From: Ponticoccus litoralis
GTDB taxonomy: Bacteria; Pseudomonadota; Alphaproteobacteria; Rhodobacterales; Rhodobacteraceae
Length of the DNA stretch: 64,000 bases
Assembly (NCBI RefSeq): GCF_039769985.1
Contig: NZ_JBDNCH010000002.1
Coordinates: forward strand, 2,170,001-2,234,000
Reading direction: 5' to 3'
Shown here: positions 62,444 to 64,000 of the stretch, piece after piece
Layout of the letters: each line of letters begins with the position of its first letter
Position numbering within the stretch: the stretch's first letter is position 1
Program-made: the position numbers and the translations under genes
The notes under the pieces: model-generated
Seen by the model: only the letters and a program-made list of their open reading frames with translations
Databases searched by the model: none
What the model was told of the DNA's origin: nothing

Positions 62444-63145
62444 ATGCGGAACCGTCACGCGCTGCCCATCTACCTGCAAATCAGCGAAATGCTGATCCGC
62501 GAAATCAATGCCGGGCGGTTGCAGGACGGAGAACGCCTGCCGCCCGAACGGGTCTATGCCGAGCGTCTGGGCATTTCCGTCGGCACGCTGCGCAAGGCGC
62601 TGGAGGATCTGACCGAGAAGGGCCTGCTGGAGCGTGTCCACGGATCGGGCAACTATATCAGGGCGCAGGCGGACGTGCAGTCGGTTTATGCCTTCTTCCG
62701 CGTCGAATTGCTGGAGGGCGGGGGGCTGCCGACCGCCGAGCTTCTGTCCATCGACCGGGTGGCGAAGCCCGAGGGCCTGCCGCCCTTCGGTTCCAGCGCC
62801 GAGGCCCATCGCATCCGCCGCCTGAGGCGGCTGAACGGCAGGCCCGCCATCCTGGAAGAGATCTGGCTGGATGGGGCTTACACGGACCGGATCGAACGGC
62901 GCGACCTGTCGGAATCGCTCTACCGCTTCTACCGAGAGCGGCTGGACCTGTGGATCACCCGCGCCGAGGACCGCATGAGCCTGCTGCCCGTCCCCGACTG
63001 GGCGCCCGATGCCTTCGGACCGCGCCCCGGCGCGCCCTGCCTTTGTGCGACGCGGGTCAGCTTTGCGCGGGACGGCGCGCGGGCCGAGGTGTCCCGCGGC
63101 TGGATCGACACCGAGGTGGCGACCTATGTGGCGCGATTGAAATGA
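62444..63145 (+). CDS. GntR-family regulator (HutC subfamily, UTRA domain)
   Basis: 233 aa. wHTH: PIYLQISEMLIREINAGRLQ, LPPERVYAERLGISVGTLRK, KGLLERVHGSGNYIR. C-terminal UTRA ligand domain (IRRLRRLNGRPAILEEIWLD, YRFYRERLDLWITRAEDRM). Probably controls the flanking monooxygenase and dehydrogenase genes. Its TGA overlaps the next ATG. Confidence 0.92.
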   Translation: MRNRHALPIYLQISEMLIREINAGRLQDGERLPPERVYAERLGISVGTLRKALEDLTEKGLLERVHGSGNYIRAQADVQSVYAFFRVELLEGGGLPTAELLSIDRVAKPEGLPPFGSSAEAHRIRRLRRLNGRPAILEEIWLDGAYTDRIERRDLSESLYRFYRERLDLWITRAEDRMSLLPVPDWAPDAFGPRPGAPCLCATRVSFARDGARAEVSRGWIDTEVATYVARLK

Positions 63146-64000
63146 CAGCGGGGGCGCTGCGCTACGGCGTCATCGGATGCGGCATGATGGGGCAGGAGCA
63201 CCTGCGCAATATCGCCCTGTTGCCCGGCGCGCGGGTCGCCGCGATCGTCGAGCCGGATGCGGATATGGCGGCCATCGCGGCCACCTTGGCCCCCGGCGCC
63301 GTGCTGTGCGCGGACCTGGCCGCGCTTCTTGATATAGAGGGCCTTGACTGCCTGTTGATCGCCAGCCCCAACCACTGCCACGTCGCGCAGCTGGAAGAGA
63401 TCGCGCGCCGCCGTCCGCTGCCGGTGATGGTGGAAAAGCCGCTGTACATCTCCGAGGCAGAGGCGGCGCGGGTCGCGGCGCTGGACCTGCCGGTCTGGGT
63501 GGCCATGGAATACCGCTACATGCCCGCCATCGCGCGCTTTCTGGACCGGATCGACGCGGTCACCGGCGGCGCGACGATGCTGACGATCCGCGAGCACCGC
63601 TTTCCCTTCCTGCCCAAGGTGGGCGGCTGGAACCGCTTCAACCGCTACACTGGCGGCACGCTGGTCGAGAAATGCTGCCATTTCTTCGACCTCATGCGGC
63701 TGGCGCTGAAGTCCGACCCGGTGCGGATCATGGCCAGCGGCGGCCAGATGGTGAACCATCGCGCCGAACGCTACGGCGACGCGGTGCCCGACATCTGGGA
63801 CAGCGCCTATGTCATCGTCGACTTCGCCAGCGGCGCCCGCGCCATGCTGGAGCTGTGCATGTACGCCGAGGGCAGCCGATTTCAGGAGGACCTGTCGGCC
63901 TGCGGCCCGGCAGGCCGGATCGAGGCGCGCGTGCCCGGCCCGGCGCGGTTCTGGCCCCCGGCGCTGGGGCCTTCGCCGCTGGCCGAGGTCGAGGAAAGCC
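63142..64000 (+). CDS. Gfo/Idh/MocA-family oxidoreductase (partial, runs off the window)
   Basis: First 286 codons. NAD(P) Rossmann motif VIGCGMMGQEHLRNIALLPG, then VEKPLYISEAEAARVAALD (EKP motif) and VEKCCHFFDLMRL in place of the common GGxxxDxxxH pattern. Typically oxidises or reduces sugars, inositols or amino-sugar-like polyols. Coupled to the GntR gene by ATGA overlap. Confidence 0.9.
   Translation, partial: MTAGALRYGVIGCGMMGQEHLRNIALLPGARVAAIVEPDADMAAIAATLAPGAVLCADLAALLDIEGLDCLLIASPNHCHVAQLEEIARRRPLPVMVEKPLYISEAEAARVAALDLPVWVAMEYRYMPAIARFLDRIDAVTGGATMLTIREHRFPFLPKVGGWNRFNRYTGGTLVEKCCHFFDLMRLALKSDPVRIMASGGQMVNHRAERYGDAVPDIWDSAYVIVDFASGARAMLELCMYAEGSRFQEDLSACGPAGRIEARVPGPARFWPPALGPSPLAEVEES

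Noticed and set aside
1..64000. CRISPR arrays, insertion sequences, prophage or rRNA operon
   Set aside because: No regularly spaced direct repeats, transposase, integrase, phage structural gene or rRNA sequence was seen.

Overview
The window is chromosomal DNA of a GC-rich alphaproteobacterium, almost certainly of the Rhodobacteraceae/Roseobacteraceae. The evidence is the family-typical ribosomal gene cluster broken by unrelated genes, an ATP12-type chaperone gene, a TIGR02466-type oxygenase, DUF4174 and Host_attach proteins, tripartite tricarboxylate (TctCBA) transport, and dispersed intergenic repeats of the type seen in this family. I cannot name a genus.

Layout. (1) 1-2360: the str operon on the minus strand (fusA partial, rpsG, rpsL) with a clear sigma70 promoter. 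(2) 2446-4306: a rhamnosyltransferase-like gene and a DUF4105 gene. (3) 4600-25706: ribosomal and housekeeping genes on the plus strand: rplJ-rplL, then rplB-rpsS-rplV-rpsC-rplP, then rpmC-rpsQ-rplN-rplX-rplE-rpsN-rpsH-rplF-rplR-rpsE-rpmD, then rplO-secY-adk-rpsM-rpsK-rpoA-rplQ. Unrelated genes sit at two breaks: a GH104-like lysozyme, an oxygenase and an unknown protein after rplP; a small ORF, a metallo-hydrolase, a P450 and an RhlE-like helicase after rpmD. (4) 25.8-34 kb: DUF4174/Host_attach genes, DegP/HtrA, rarA, an ATGA-overlapped operon crcB-rluC-HAD-ATP12, and an orphan amino-acid-binding protein. (5) 34.1-43.8 kb, minus strand: sixA, ferredoxin-like, argB, engB, MOSC, yidC, a GGDEF-EAL protein, ttcA, two small ORFs, yidD, rnpA and rpmH with a consensus promoter. 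(6) 44-47.9 kb: a TVP38/DedA-like gene with a MerA-like reductase, an orphan histidine kinase and tRNA-Arg(ACG). (7) 48.2-57.5 kb: a catabolic locus made of a divergent LysR regulator, TctCBA, a PLP C-S/C-N lyase, a PcaB/PurB-like lyase, an MmgE/PrpD protein, a DapA-like aldolase and RidA. (8) 58.2-64 kb: an SH3 protein, Nudix hydrolase, flavin reductase, LLM monooxygenase, GntR regulator and a partial Gfo/Idh/MocA dehydrogenase.

Two features dominate. First, 17 genes between 1.7 and 47.4 kb carry frameshifts. Nearly all fit net insertion of one (or two) bases, and many are in essential single-copy genes (rpsL, rplJ, rplX, rplE, rplR, rpoA, yidC, rnpA). They are almost certainly consensus errors, not biology. 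At least seven are the same event, a T inserted inside CCAGG. I see none after about 47.4 kb. Second, the 48-57 kb locus looks like an uncharacterised pathway for an imported carboxylate-bearing amino compound and is the best candidate here for new biology.
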